Below, one piece after another: positions 13,245-13,491 of a DNA stretch of 13,491 nucleotides. The translations under genes were made by a program, and so were the position numbers. The notes beneath the pieces are model-generated. The model was not told where the DNA came from and did no database searches. It saw nothing but the letters and a program-made list of their open reading frames with translations. Source of the stretch: an uncultured Lachnospiraceae bacterium (GTDB taxonomy: Bacteria > Bacillota > Clostridia > Lachnospirales > Lachnospiraceae); contig CAJORC010000042.1 in assembly GCA_905236615.1 (NCBI GenBank), positions 1 to 13,491 of the forward strand. Reading direction: 5' to 3'. The stretch's first letter is position 1, and the number at the start of each line of letters is the position of its first letter.

Positions 13245-13491
13245 ATGGCAAAAAATATTACTGAGATAATCTACATTTTGGATAGAAGCGGATCAATGAG
13301 CGGACTTGAAGCTGATACAATAGGTGGTTTCAATTCTATGATGGAAAAGCAGAAGAAAACCGGGGAGAAAGCGTTGGTGTCAACAGTTCTTTTCGATGAT
13401 GTTTGCGAAGTGATTCATGACAGGGTTCCAATTGAAAAAATTGAGAGAATGACAGAGGAGCAGTATTACGTCAGAGGCTGTACAGCACTTC
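13245..13491 (+). CDS. von Willebrand factor A domain protein, N-terminal part
   Basis: The first 82 residues of a vWA (VWFA) protein are visible; the window end cuts it. The metal-ion-dependent adhesion site is intact: Asp13-x-Ser15-x-Ser17 in LDRSGSMSG, and the Thr80 of RGCTAL, which is the usual third MIDAS segment. Cytoplasmic vWA proteins of this type (TerY/YegL-like) often accompany chemical-stress and kinase/phosphatase clusters, and a macrodomain-HTH gene next to such a gene is a recurring arrangement as far as I recall. GGAGG at 13231-13235 stands nine bases before the ATG. A promoter in 13179-13230 is not obvious; a TATCAT at 13189-13194 has no well-spaced -35. Confidence 0.85.
   Translation, partial: MAKNITEIIYILDRSGSMSGLEADTIGGFNSMMEKQKKTGEKALVSTVLFDDVCEVIHDRVPIEKIERMTEEQYYVRGCTAL

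Overview
The window looks like chromosomal DNA of a low-GC, anaerobic Gram-positive bacterium, most likely a Lachnospiraceae member (Butyrivibrio or a relative). The reasons are the AT-rich codon use, strong GGAGG ribosome binding sites, a SigI/RsgI pair, a Cthe_2159-type secreted beta-helix protein, and long FIST/histidine-kinase/REC/Hpt hybrids typical of that family. The genus is inferred, not shown.

Layout. (1) 1-4320: the possible tail of an unknown gene, then a two-gene signalling operon on the plus strand. It encodes a 1041-aa FIST-sensor hybrid histidine kinase and a double-receiver protein with no DNA-binding output, and it ends at a very strong hairpin between convergent genes. (2) 4325-9290, minus strand: four genes in a row. 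In transcription order they are a small secreted protein, a large secreted carbohydrate-binding beta-helix protein, the sigma factor SigI, and its membrane-bound anti-sigma factor RsgI. A sequence resembling a SigI-type promoter (C-run -35, CGTA -10) precedes the first gene, so the cluster looks like a self-contained circuit that senses something at the cell surface and controls secreted carbohydrate-binding proteins. (3) 9331-10520: a truncated HD-phosphohydrolase remnant and a divergent gene for an uncharacterised cysteine-rich protein with a peptidase-U32-like KIEGR motif. (4) 10534-11519, minus strand: an EamA/DMT membrane transporter with a textbook sigma-A promoter. (5) 11677-13491, plus strand: an ArsC/Spx-like thioredoxin-fold protein coupled to a macrodomain-HTH fusion, a clear intrinsic terminator, and the start of a von Willebrand A (vWA) protein cut by the window end.

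The most interesting unit is the SigI/RsgI cluster. The secreted proteins are probable regulon members, the RsgI ectodomain keeps the Asn-Pro self-cleavage site, and its tail is low-complexity rather than a recognisable carbohydrate-binding module. Two further points deserve attention: the U32-like Cys-rich protein family, and the macrodomain-HTH gene beside a vWA gene, which suggests ADP-ribose-linked signalling or stress biology. No tRNA, rRNA, CRISPR array or insertion sequence was seen.
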